Origin: UBA2882 sp051877575
Lineage (GTDB): Bacteria; Bacillota; Clostridia; Lachnospirales; Lachnospiraceae
Assembly (NCBI GenBank): GCA_051877575.1
Contig: JBJEJA010000044.1
Location: 1 to 64,000 of the forward strand
Direction of reading: 5' to 3'
Length of the DNA: 64,000 nt
Program-made: the position numbers and the translations under genes
Notes under the pieces: generated by a model
What the model saw: the letters and a program-made list of their open reading frames with translations, nothing else
Database searches by the model: none
Told to the model about the DNA's origin: nothing
In this document: positions 41,470 to 49,745 of the stretch, piece by piece
Layout of the letters: every line of letters starts with the position of its first letter
How positions within the stretch are numbered: the stretch's first letter is position 1

Positions 41470-42327
41470 ATGAATTATCAGTGGTATCCGGGTCATATGA
41501 CCAAAGCGAAACGGATGATGGAAGAAAATATCAAATTGATCGATCTGGTGATAGAACTGGTTGATGCCAGAATCCCGTTGAGCAGCCGTAATCCGGACAT
41601 TGACAGGCTCGGACAGAACAAGGCAAGGCTGGTTTTGTTAAATAAAGCGGATCTGGCCGATCCGAAATGTAATGAAGAATGGAAGAATTATTTTAAAAAG
41701 ATGGGCTGCTTTGTAATTGCCTTAAATTCCCGCACCAGAGACGGGATGAAAGCTATCAATCCCATTGTACAGGAAGCATGTAAAGAAAAAATCGAAAGAG
41801 ACCGCAGGAGAGGAATCATCAACAGACCGGTCAGAGCCATGGTTGTGGGAATACCCAATGTGGGAAAATCTACTTTTATCAATTCCTTTGCGGGAAAAGC
41901 CTGTGCAAAAACCGGAAATAAGCCGGGAGTAACCAAGGGAAAGCAGTGGATTCGTCTGAACAAAAATCTGGAGCTCTTGGACACACCGGGAATCCTATGG
42001 CCCAAGTTTGAGGATCAGGAAGTGGGCATGAAGCTGGCATTGATCGGTTCCATGAATGACGAAATACTCAATATAGAAGAGCTTTCACTCAATCTGATCG
42101 GGATACTGAAAAGAGATTATGCGGGAGTGTTGGAGAAAAGATACGGAATAGATGAAGAACGCGAAGACGTAAAAGTGCTGGAAGAGATTGCGAAAAGCCG
42201 CAATTGTTATAAAAAAGGCGAAGAACTGGATCTGCCGAAGGCGGCGGCTGTTTTGACCGATGATTTCAGAAGCGGACGGATAGGCAGGATTACTTTGGAA
42301 AGGCCGGAAGGGAACGAAGTTGAATAA
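41470..42327 (+). CDS. rbgA: ribosome biogenesis GTPase RbgA (YlqF)
   Basis: A 285-residue circularly permuted GTPase for a late 50S assembly step. Motif order G4-G5-G1-G3 is visible: LLNKADLADP (~58), ALNSRT, then GIPNVGKSTFIN (~123), DTPGILWPKFE (~175). N-terminal YPGHMTKAKRMMEE is the family start. AGGTGG ribosome site. It overlaps the following signal peptidase by 8 bases. Normal B. subtilis order is rplS-rbgA-rnhB; here two signal peptidase genes are inserted on each side. Confidence 0.95.
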   Translation: MNYQWYPGHMTKAKRMMEENIKLIDLVIELVDARIPLSSRNPDIDRLGQNKARLVLLNKADLADPKCNEEWKNYFKKMGCFVIALNSRTRDGMKAINPIVQEACKEKIERDRRRGIINRPVRAMVVGIPNVGKSTFINSFAGKACAKTGNKPGVTKGKQWIRLNKNLELLDTPGILWPKFEDQEVGMKLALIGSMNDEILNIEELSLNLIGILKRDYAGVLEKRYGIDEEREDVKVLEEIAKSRNCYKKGEELDLPKAAAVLTDDFRSGRIGRITLERPEGNEVE

Positions 42328-42859
42328 GGTATTAAAAGAGTTTTTAAATACCAGCATTTACATTTTGGTAGTGCTGATACTGACATATTGTGTGGTAAAT
42401 TTTGTCGGACAGCGGACAGAGGTGATCGGTTCCTCCATGGAACCGACATTAAGTGACGGGGACAATCTGATTGTAGATAAGATTACATATCGGATGAGAG
42501 AACCGAAAAGGTTTGAAATCATTGTATTTCCCTATCAGTATGCGGATGACACTTATTATATCAAGCGAATTATCGGACTTCCGGGAGAGACTGTTCTGAT
42601 TGATGAAGAAGGCAGGATTTTCATCAATGGTGAATTGCTGGAAGAAAATTACGGTAAAGAAGTTATTAAAGATGCAGGACTGGCTTCGCAGGAAATTGTA
42701 CTGGCCGATGACGAATATTTTGTGATGGGAGATAACCGCAATGACAGTGCGGACAGCCGGTTTATCAGTGTCGGCAATATCAAAAGGGAAAACATCATCG
42801 GGAGAGCGTGGATCAGGATTTTCCCCTTCAATAAATTCGGAATTTTAAAGCATATTTAG
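42320..42859 (+). CDS. lepB: signal peptidase I (second of two)
   Basis: A 179-residue S26 protease. Membrane helix (~10-30), catalytic Ser in GSSMEPTL (~39), Lys in YYIKRIIGLPGE (~80), box GDNRNDSADSR. The start is a TTG that overlaps the end of rbgA; GGAAGGGA lies 7 bases ahead. Compared with the first copy it has no Lys-rich N-terminus and a shorter C-part, and identity is limited, so this is an old duplication or two distinct types, not a recent copy. B. subtilis has SipS beside rbgA in the same place. Confidence 0.93.
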   Translation: MNKVLKEFLNTSIYILVVLILTYCVVNFVGQRTEVIGSSMEPTLSDGDNLIVDKITYRMREPKRFEIIVFPYQYADDTYYIKRIIGLPGETVLIDEEGRIFINGELLEENYGKEVIKDAGLASQEIVLADDEYFVMGDNRNDSADSRFISVGNIKRENIIGRAWIRIFPFNKFGILKHI

Positions 42860-42879
42860 AAAAGCTACGGAGAGATACC

Positions 42880-43644
42880 ATGGAAGAGAAAATCGGGGAA
42901 ATTAAAGAAAAACTGAAATGCTGGAATGATGCGGAACTGGAGAAGTTTTTGGAAATCTACAAGGATGATTCCCGAAGCGGTGTGGTTGCTTTATGCAGTC
43001 AGGCAGTCAAGAGAATGGCGGCTTATGAAAGAGAACTGGGCAGAATAGATGCCATGAAGCAGTTTGAAAGAAAGTATGCCGCATATGGCGCTATTTGCGG
43101 AATTGATGAAGTGGGAAGAGGCCCATTGGCAGGCCCGGTAGTGGCAGGTGCCGTGATTCTGCCAAAAGACTGCGATATTTTATACTTAAATGACTCCAAA
43201 AAGCTGACGGCAAAGATGCGTGACCGTTTGTATGACGAAATTATGGAAAAAGCAGTGGCAACGGGAATTGGTTTTGCTTCGGAGAAACGAATTGATGAGA
43301 TCAATATTTTAAATGCAACCTATGAAGCTATGCGTGAGGCTATTGGGAAATGCGTTCCAAAGCCCGATATATTATTAAATGATGCGGTTACCATTCCGGG
43401 AGTGTCGATCAGACAGGTGCCTATCATCAAAGGCGATGCAAAGAGCGTATCCATTGCGGCGGCTAGTATTATCGCAAAGGTCACGAGAGACCGTTTTATG
43501 GAGGAAATGGATGAGAAATATCCGGGTTACGGGTTCGCATCAAATAAAGGATATGGAAGCGGAGAGCATATAGAGGCCTTGAAAAAACTGGGTCCCTGTG
43601 AAATACATAGAAAGACTTTTATCGGTCACTTTGTACCGGTATGA
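42880..43644 (+). CDS. rnhB: ribonuclease HII
   Basis: A 254-residue enzyme that nicks RNA in RNA-DNA hybrids at single ribonucleotides. N-terminal helical extension (residues ~1-65), then catalytic core with GIDEVGRGPLAGPVV (~73-87), YLNDSKKLTAKMRD (~105), and late Asp/Ser residues (AAASIIAKVTRD). GGAGAG precedes the ATG. The stop is followed by 30 bases and the FliK-like gene, as in B. subtilis rnhB-ylqG. Confidence 0.95.
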   Translation: MEEKIGEIKEKLKCWNDAELEKFLEIYKDDSRSGVVALCSQAVKRMAAYERELGRIDAMKQFERKYAAYGAICGIDEVGRGPLAGPVVAGAVILPKDCDILYLNDSKKLTAKMRDRLYDEIMEKAVATGIGFASEKRIDEINILNATYEAMREAIGKCVPKPDILLNDAVTIPGVSIRQVPIIKGDAKSVSIAAASIIAKVTRDRFMEEMDEKYPGYGFASNKGYGSGEHIEALKKLGPCEIHRKTFIGHFVPV

Positions 43645-43674
43645 TTTTCGCTCATTCCATAGATAGGATGGTAC

Positions 43675-45345
43675 ATGAGTTTACAATTATCCAATTATAT
43701 TCAAAATCAGAATAGTGTGTCACATGTGCCCGTCACCGGTTCGGAGCAGACATATGGCAATGCCGGAACATCCACAGGGGGAAAGACCTTATCGGATTTT
43801 GCACCGGGAAGCAGTTTCTCGGGGCAGGTTGTTGAGGTAAAGGATGGGACTGTGACCATACAGCTTTCCGATTCTTCTTTGGTTTCTGCCAATTTGAAGG
43901 CGGGAATTTCTTTGGCAGCGGGGAGCCAGGTTACTTTTCTTGTAAATTCCAATCAAAACAATCAGATCGTCTTAAGCCCGTTATTTACCAATCTTTCTAC
44001 GAGCCCCAATGTGGAAAATGCATTAAAAGCGGCAGAACTGCCGATCAATTCACAGACGGCCGGAATGGTTTCCGATATGATGGAGCAGGGGATGGGTATT
44101 GATAAGAATTCTTTACTCGCCATGTACAAGCAGGTGGTAAATCACCCCGAGGTAGACAGCGGCATGGTTGTCAGGCTGACGCAGATGCACCTTGCTGTAA
44201 ATGAGCTGAATGCCGAGCAGCTGCGGGCTTACGATAATTTGAATCATCAGTTGTCCGGCAGCATTATGGAGATTGCAGATGGTTTGCAACAGGTTTTTGC
44301 AAATGCAGATCATGCCGATATGGAAAGTATGCTGCGGCTGTTTGACGGAATGGTGCAAGTGTTGGAAACGCCTGAAGGCAATGTACCGGAAAATGCCGGC
44401 ATAGACCAAAGGGCGGAAGGCGGACCGATGCTTCAGACAATCTTTGATGAAAAGTCTTTACAGGAGTTGTCGGGGATGTTGAAAAACGCAGGAGCCGATG
44501 AAGCAATGCTTGTCATGGTGGAAAAGGGCGAAATATCCGCAAAAGAGGTCTTGCAATACATCAATCGGCTGGCACAGGAGCAGTTGCCCGCAACAGCGGA
44601 CCGGACAGCACGGAATCAGGAGATGCAGAGCCAGACGGCGCAGAATATGGCAGCGTCTGGGATGGATGATGCGGCGGCACGGGGACAGAATCAGACGGCC
44701 TTGTGGAAGGAACTTTTATCGGAACCGGCTGTGGGAAGACTTTTCAAAGAGGTTTTGCAAAAAAATTGGCTGATGGAGCCAAAGGATGTGGCTGATAAGG
44801 AAAAAGTGGATTCCTTTTTTGAACAATTAAAAACCCAGACGGGGAAAATGGCGGTGCTTACATCATCGGTGTTGGGTAAAGATGCTGCGTTAACCCAGAG
44901 TACAAATCGTTTGGCTCAGAATATGGATTTTATGAACCAGCTGAACCAGACTTTTACGTATGTACAGATTCCGTTGAAAATGAGCGGACAGAATGCGAAC
45001 GGAGATTTGTATGTCTATACCAATAAAAAGAATTTAGCTACAAAGGATGGAAATGTCAGTGCGTTTTTACATCTGGATATGGATCATCTGGGGAGTGTGG
45101 ATGTATATGTAACTATGGAGCAGCAGAAGGTCAGCACGAATTTTAAAGTCCGGGATGATGAAGTCTTGGATTTGATTGAAGCCAATATAGACTGGCTGAA
45201 TGAACGTCTGCAGAACCGCGGTTACAGGCTGCGTGCGACAGTGGAAAAACAGGAAGAAGAAATATCGGTATTGGGCGAAATGCAAAAGCAGATGGGGCAG
45301 TCGAGCCTGCCGGTCGCGCATTATGCTTTTGATGCCAGGGCTTAA
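43675..45345 (+). CDS. YlqG-type protein with FliK-like (hook-length control) C-terminal domain
   Basis: A 556-residue protein with a long, Gln/Ala/Met-rich, weakly conserved N-terminal part (~1-420) and a C-terminal Flg_hook-like domain (~430-530: YVQIPLKMSGQNANGDLYVY, core IPLKMSGQNANGDLYVY, then AFLHLDMDHLGSVDVYVT). FliK controls hook length through FlhB. In B. subtilis ylqG and ylqH occupy the same place after rnhB. No ribosome site of the usual strength is visible (GATGG/TAGGATGG). The following gene resembles the cytoplasmic domain of FlhB, so the two probably work as a pair. Confidence 0.75.
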   Translation: MSLQLSNYIQNQNSVSHVPVTGSEQTYGNAGTSTGGKTLSDFAPGSSFSGQVVEVKDGTVTIQLSDSSLVSANLKAGISLAAGSQVTFLVNSNQNNQIVLSPLFTNLSTSPNVENALKAAELPINSQTAGMVSDMMEQGMGIDKNSLLAMYKQVVNHPEVDSGMVVRLTQMHLAVNELNAEQLRAYDNLNHQLSGSIMEIADGLQQVFANADHADMESMLRLFDGMVQVLETPEGNVPENAGIDQRAEGGPMLQTIFDEKSLQELSGMLKNAGADEAMLVMVEKGEISAKEVLQYINRLAQEQLPATADRTARNQEMQSQTAQNMAASGMDDAAARGQNQTALWKELLSEPAVGRLFKEVLQKNWLMEPKDVADKEKVDSFFEQLKTQTGKMAVLTSSVLGKDAALTQSTNRLAQNMDFMNQLNQTFTYVQIPLKMSGQNANGDLYVYTNKKNLATKDGNVSAFLHLDMDHLGSVDVYVTMEQQKVSTNFKVRDDEVLDLIEANIDWLNERLQNRGYRLRATVEKQEEEISVLGEMQKQMGQSSLPVAHYAFDARA

Positions 45346-45356
45346 GAGGAATTGTT

Positions 45357-45659
45357 ATGAGTGTAAAGGATGAAAAAAGAAAAAAGCCTAAGCAGGCCAT
45401 AGCGTTGGAGTATGATCCTTCCGAGGATGCGCCGAAGGTCATTGCATCCGGTACGGGTGTATTGGCGGAAAAGATCATCGAAAAAGCAAAAGAGGCGGAT
45501 GTGCCGATCCATCGGGATGATAAACTGGCGGATACGCTGTCAAAATTGGAAATCGGAGATATGATACCGCCGGAGTTGTATGAGGTTGTGGCGGAAATCC
45601 TTGTATTTGTAGACAGAATGGATAAGATCAAAGAGAAAATGGAAGGAAGAAAACCATGA
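45357..45659 (+). CDS. stand-alone FlhB C-terminal-domain protein (YlqH/FhlB type)
   Basis: A 100-residue protein equal to the part of FlhB/EscU/YscU downstream of the Asn-Pro-Thr-His autocleavage site: ALEYDPSEDAPKVIASGTG, EKAKEADVPI, KLEIGDMIPPELYEVVAEIL and VYR-like end. The NPTH motif and the membrane part are absent, so it would be soluble and uncleaved. YlqH of B. subtilis (FlhB homologue) can replace part of FlhB function. It follows the FliK-like gene by 11 bases and overlaps the ABC-F gene by 4 (ATGA). Confidence 0.85.
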   Translation: MSVKDEKRKKPKQAIALEYDPSEDAPKVIASGTGVLAEKIIEKAKEADVPIHRDDKLADTLSKLEIGDMIPPELYEVVAEILVFVDRMDKIKEKMEGRKP

Positions 45660-47212
45660 GCATATTAAATGTAGAACATTTGACCCACGGTTTCGGAGAC
45701 AGGGCAATTTTTGAGGATGTTTCCTTCCGGCTGCTAAAGGGTGAGCACATCGGACTGATCGGAGCAAACGGAGAAGGAAAATCGACTTTTATGAATATCA
45801 TAACCGGCAAATTGCAGCCGGATGAAGGAAAAATAGAGTGGGCGAAGCATGTACGGGTCGGATATCTGGATCAGCATACGGTGCTGGAGAAAGGGATGAC
45901 GATACGGGATGTGCTTTCTTCGGCATTTTCTTTTTTGTACGAGCTGGAAGCGAAAATGAATGAAATGTATGAGCTGATGGCTACGGCTGATGAAATGCAG
46001 CTTGAAGAATATATGGAGGAGGTCGGAACGATTACGGATCTTTTGACCTACCATGATTTTTACCTGATTGACAGTAAGGTGGAAGAGGTGGCAAGGGCCC
46101 TGGGACTGACAGATCTGGGACTTGATCGGGATGTGACCGATTTAAGCGGCGGCCAGAGGACGAAAGTGCTTTTGGGAAAACTTCTGTTGGAAAAGCCGGA
46201 TATTCTGCTGTTGGATGAGCCTACCAATTATCTGGACGCGGAGCATATTGAATGGTTAAAGCGCTATCTGATTGATTATGAGAATGCATTTATCCTTATC
46301 TCTCACGATATTCCGTTTTTAAACAGTGTCATCAATCTGATTTACCATATGGATCAGTTGAAATTGACCAGATATGTGGGGGACTATGATAAATTCATGG
46401 AAGTCTATGAAATGAAAAAGGCACAGTTAGAGGCGGCTTATAACAGACAGCAGAAGGAAATTGCCGATCTCAAGGATTTTGTTGCCCGCAATAAGGCACG
46501 GGTGTCCACCAGAAACATGGCGATGTCCAGACAGAAGAAACTGGATAAAATGGATGTGATCACCCTTGCGGCGGAAAAACCCAAACCGGAATTTTATTTT
46601 AAGGAAGCCAGAACGCCGGGGAAATATATATTTCAGACGAAGGATTTGGTGATCGGTTATGACGAGCCTCTTTCCGTCCCGCTCAACCTGTCTATGGAAA
46701 GAAAGAGCAAAATTGCACTGATCGGTGCAAACGGTATCGGAAAGTCCACGCTGTTGAAAAGTATTCTGGGATTGATACCGCCCGTTTCGGGTTTTGCACA
46801 GCTTGGAGAATATCTGGAAATCGGTTATTTTGAGCAGGAAATGAGGCAGGATATTGATACTACCTGTATTGAAGAAATCTGGAATGAATTTCCGGGTTTC
46901 AGTCAGTATGAGGTCAGAAGCGCCCTTGCAAAATGCGGATTGACAACCAAGCATATCGAAAGTAAGGTTAAAGTATTAAGCGGCGGAGAACAGGCGAAAG
47001 TAAGGCTTTGTAAGATTATGAACAGAGAGAGCAATATTTTGCTGTTGGATGAGCCCACCAATCATCTGGATGTGGATGCCAAATCGGAATTAAAACGTGC
47101 TCTGACGGAATATCATGGAAGTATCCTGATGGTGTGCCATGAGCCGGATTTCTACGAAGACTGGGTGACCGAGGTGTGGGATTGCAGCAAATGGACTACC
47201 AAAACCGTATAG
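45656..47212 (+). CDS. ABC-F family ATPase (ribosome-associated)
   Basis: A 518-residue protein with two nucleotide-binding domains and no membrane part. First: GANGEGKST (~35), LSGGQRTK, LLLDEPTNYLD, SHDIPF. A charged linker (~255-330) follows. Second: GANGIGKST (~360), LSGGEQAK, LLLDEPTNHLD, then CHEPDFY in place of the usual SHD(R). ABC-F proteins bind the ribosomal E site; this YkpA/YbiT-like subgroup is for translation control rather than proven drug resistance. The ATGA overlap couples it to the FlhB-like gene. The Cys-His-Glu in the second switch is uncommon but present in this subgroup. Confidence 0.9.
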   Translation: MSILNVEHLTHGFGDRAIFEDVSFRLLKGEHIGLIGANGEGKSTFMNIITGKLQPDEGKIEWAKHVRVGYLDQHTVLEKGMTIRDVLSSAFSFLYELEAKMNEMYELMATADEMQLEEYMEEVGTITDLLTYHDFYLIDSKVEEVARALGLTDLGLDRDVTDLSGGQRTKVLLGKLLLEKPDILLLDEPTNYLDAEHIEWLKRYLIDYENAFILISHDIPFLNSVINLIYHMDQLKLTRYVGDYDKFMEVYEMKKAQLEAAYNRQQKEIADLKDFVARNKARVSTRNMAMSRQKKLDKMDVITLAAEKPKPEFYFKEARTPGKYIFQTKDLVIGYDEPLSVPLNLSMERKSKIALIGANGIGKSTLLKSILGLIPPVSGFAQLGEYLEIGYFEQEMRQDIDTTCIEEIWNEFPGFSQYEVRSALAKCGLTTKHIESKVKVLSGGEQAKVRLCKIMNRESNILLLDEPTNHLDVDAKSELKRALTEYHGSILMVCHEPDFYEDWVTEVWDCSKWTTKTV

Positions 47213-47288
47213 GGAATTTCAGAGGAAATAAGAAAAACGATAATCATACTGTGTGAAAGTAATGATGTGTGAAAGGAAGGAACAGAAA

Positions 47289-48287
47289 ATGGATGCAGGT
47301 ACAATCACAATGGAGACAAATGTACAGTCGGAACAGACAGGCGGAGAGAAGAAAGGGAAAGGATTGACCGGAAGCACATTGAAGCTGATTGCGATCGGTG
47401 CCATGTTTATCGATCATTTCGCGGCAATTGTGCTGGATCGATATTTAATAGCTTCCGGTTTCCTGAACATCATTACGGATCCGGCTCAATTATCACAGCC
47501 GGAAAATAAGCCGCTGCTGATCATTTATATGATTGATATGATTATGCGTCTGATCGGACGTCTGGGTTTTCCGATTTTCTGTTTTTTGCTGGTTGAGGGA
47601 TTTGGTTATACCAGAAGCAAAGTCAAATATGCATCGAGGCTTGCTTTATTTGCTTTGATTTCCGAGATCCCTTTTGATCTGGCTTTACATGATCAGGTAT
47701 TGGAATTTACTTATCAGAATGTATTTTTCACATTGCTGATCGGGATGCTGACCATATGGGGAATAGATACTTTTTGGAAACGAACCGATGAAAAGATCAA
47801 AGGAAAAGGCGGTATGTTCCTTCAATTGCTGGGAATTGCGGCAATCACGGCTGTGGGTATGGCTATTGCGGAACTGCTGCGGACCGATTATGCGGCTTTG
47901 GGGATCGGAACAATTGTCGTGATGTTTTTAGCCCGCAAAAATTATAAAGCGTGGCTGGTAATCATGTCTGCGGTTGCTGCAGAGAGTATGCTGCAATTCT
48001 ACGGTCTTACCAATATGGAGGGATGGATTTTCGGCGGAATATTATGGATTGTTTTGCTGGTCATATTTCTTGTTGCATGCAGGAAGCCGGGGAATGGCAG
48101 GGCGATGGCTGCAGGCTGCGGAATATTGACTATTGGAAATCCCATTGAATTTACTGCATTTGCAACGGTTCCGTTGGTTGCAAACTACAACGGTAAGCGC
48201 GGATTGAAGCTGAAATATTTCTTCTATCTGTTCTATCCGCTGCATATTCTGTTGTGGTATCTTGTCTGCGTATGGCTGGGGGTTTAG
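47289..48287 (+). CDS. TraX family membrane protein
   Basis: A 332-residue protein with ~9 membrane segments (GSTLKLIAIGAMFIDHFAAI, core KLIAIGAMFIDH, near residue 40; LGFPIFCFLLVEGF; ending KYFFYLFYPLHILLWYLVCVW, core FYLFYPLHI). This TraX/acyltransferase-like family was named for F-plasmid pilin N-acetylation, but chromosomal copies in Lachnospiraceae have no known role. ATG 47289 has AAGGAAGGAA upstream; a frame starting 12 codons earlier lacks this. No conjugation genes are nearby. Confidence 0.85.
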   Translation: MDAGTITMETNVQSEQTGGEKKGKGLTGSTLKLIAIGAMFIDHFAAIVLDRYLIASGFLNIITDPAQLSQPENKPLLIIYMIDMIMRLIGRLGFPIFCFLLVEGFGYTRSKVKYASRLALFALISEIPFDLALHDQVLEFTYQNVFFTLLIGMLTIWGIDTFWKRTDEKIKGKGGMFLQLLGIAAITAVGMAIAELLRTDYAALGIGTIVVMFLARKNYKAWLVIMSAVAAESMLQFYGLTNMEGWIFGGILWIVLLVIFLVACRKPGNGRAMAAGCGILTIGNPIEFTAFATVPLVANYNGKRGLKLKYFFYLFYPLHILLWYLVCVWLGV

Positions 48288-48335
48288 CAGACAATAATCT
48301 GAATTTTTTCGTGTCCGGAGAGAAAAAGGAGCGAA

Positions 48336-48740
48336 ATGAATAATACATACGTTGACAGACAAAACGACAGGCGGAACCATAAGCGGAATGGCAGGCAGGT
48401 CGGAGCAGCTTTTGAAGAAAAAGCCTGTTTGTTTTTGAAAGAAAAAGGTATGCGGATTTTGGAAAGAAATTTCCGGGTCAGACAGGGAGAAATTGACATC
48501 ATTGCAAAGGATCGGGGAACACTGGTTTTTGTGGAAGTGAAGTATCGCAAGGATGGTTCCAGAGGACTGCCCGAGGAAGCGGTTGATTTCAGGAAACAAA
48601 GGCAGATTTGCAGAGTTGCATTGTTTTATCTTTCTTTCCGCCACTTACCTCTATCTACACCATGCCGGTTTGATGTGGTGGCAATCTGCGGAAATGAAGT
48701 CCGTTGGATTCCCAATGCATTTCCCTTCGTGACATCATAA
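48336..48740 (+). CDS. YraN/UPF0102 family nuclease-like protein
   Basis: A 134-residue protein of the restriction-endonuclease-like fold. Family motifs: GAAFEEKACLFLKEKGMRIL, core GAAFEEKA (~26), NFRVRQGEIDIIAKDRGTLVFVEVK, of which GEIDIIA and VFVEVK hold the D...E-x-K catalytic pattern (~50-70). Role unproven; linked with rnhB neighbourhood in Bacillota. GGAG is 5 bases before the ATG. Confidence 0.92.
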   Translation: MNNTYVDRQNDRRNHKRNGRQVGAAFEEKACLFLKEKGMRILERNFRVRQGEIDIIAKDRGTLVFVEVKYRKDGSRGLPEEAVDFRKQRQICRVALFYLSFRHLPLSTPCRFDVVAICGNEVRWIPNAFPFVTS

Positions 48741-48802
48741 AACCGCATTTATGCAGGTGTGCCCATGGGCAGCGAAAAATATAAACAGAAATGAGGATCA
48801 AG

Positions 48803-49648
48803 ATGTATCCCGTAAGAAGAAAAGAAAATGCAAAAAATCATATGATACAAAACAGGTCCGGTGAAGTGGAGTATCTGACATTTCCGGGATTGAGTGAAAT
48901 TCCGTGTATCAGACATCTTTTTTCTACCCGACTGGGCGGTGTCAGTGAAGGTATTTATGCTTCCATGAATTTAAGCTTTACCAGAGGTGATGAGGAAGAA
49001 AAGGTCAATGAGAATTTTGACAGGATTGCCGGGGTGCTGGGCGTTGGCAGAGAGCAATTTGTCTTATCCCATCAGACCCATACGGACAACATCCGTATCG
49101 TAACAAAGGATGATGCGGGATGTGGTCTGACGAAGCCTTTGGCATATGAAAATATAGACGGTCTGATCACCAGGGAAAAGGGTCTGGTGTTATCCACATT
49201 TTATGCGGACTGCGTACCCGTTTATCTGGTGGATCCGGTTCGGGAAGTCATCGGACTTTGTCATTCCGGCTGGAAAGGAACCGTAAAAGAAATCGGAGCA
49301 AAAACTGTCCGCATGATGCAGGAAACTTTCGGATGCAACCCGGCGGATATTCACGGTGCCATTGCGCCGTCCATCTGTCAGGAATGTTATGAGGTCAGTG
49401 AAGACGTTATTGATGAGATAAAAAGGACATTTGAAAAGCCGGAAGAGCTTTTTTACGAAAAACCCAACGGCAGATATCAGTTGAATCTCTGGCGCGCCTG
49501 TGAAATCACCCTGCAAAAAGCAGGACTTAATCCGGAGCATATAGAAGTGACGGACATCTGCACCTGCTGTAATTCCGATTATTTGTTTTCACACAGGGCT
49601 TCCATGGGGAAGAGAGGTAATCTGGGGGCTTTTTTGATGCTGGTATAA
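48803..49648 (+). CDS. pgeF: peptidoglycan editing factor / multicopper polyphenol oxidase family (PgeF)
   Basis: A 281-residue DUF152/YfiH protein. Metal-site residues: SHQTHTDN (His near residue 90), YADCVPVYL (Cys), CHSGWKGTVKEI (His). PgeF removes wrongly placed L-Ser from UDP-MurNAc; family members also show purine nucleoside phosphorylase and adenosine deaminase activity. GAGG lies 7 bases before ATG 48803; ATG 48791 and one at residue ~14 are alternatives. Ends before a terminator shared with prs. Confidence 0.9.
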   Translation: MYPVRRKENAKNHMIQNRSGEVEYLTFPGLSEIPCIRHLFSTRLGGVSEGIYASMNLSFTRGDEEEKVNENFDRIAGVLGVGREQFVLSHQTHTDNIRIVTKDDAGCGLTKPLAYENIDGLITREKGLVLSTFYADCVPVYLVDPVREVIGLCHSGWKGTVKEIGAKTVRMMQETFGCNPADIHGAIAPSICQECYEVSEDVIDEIKRTFEKPEELFYEKPNGRYQLNLWRACEITLQKAGLNPEHIEVTDICTCCNSDYLFSHRASMGKRGNLGAFLMLV

Positions 49649-49686
49649 ATCGGAAGAGAGATGAATCATTGATAGAGATACAAACA

Positions 49687-49722
49687 AAAAAGAGGCTTCG
49701 GTATTGATATCGAAGTCTCTTT
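49687..49722 (-). terminator. terminator of prs (minus strand), possibly bidirectional
   Basis: AAAGAGGCTTCG / CGAAGTCTCTTT with one mismatch. On the minus strand it runs into TTTTTTGTTTG; on the plus strand the T-run is short. Confidence 0.8.
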
Positions 49723-49745
49723 CCATAGTGTAGAGATTTTGAAAT

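Noticed and set aside
47289..48287. TraX as evidence of a conjugative element
   Set aside because: No relaxase, type IV secretion or integrase gene in 64 kb; both neighbours are housekeeping genes.
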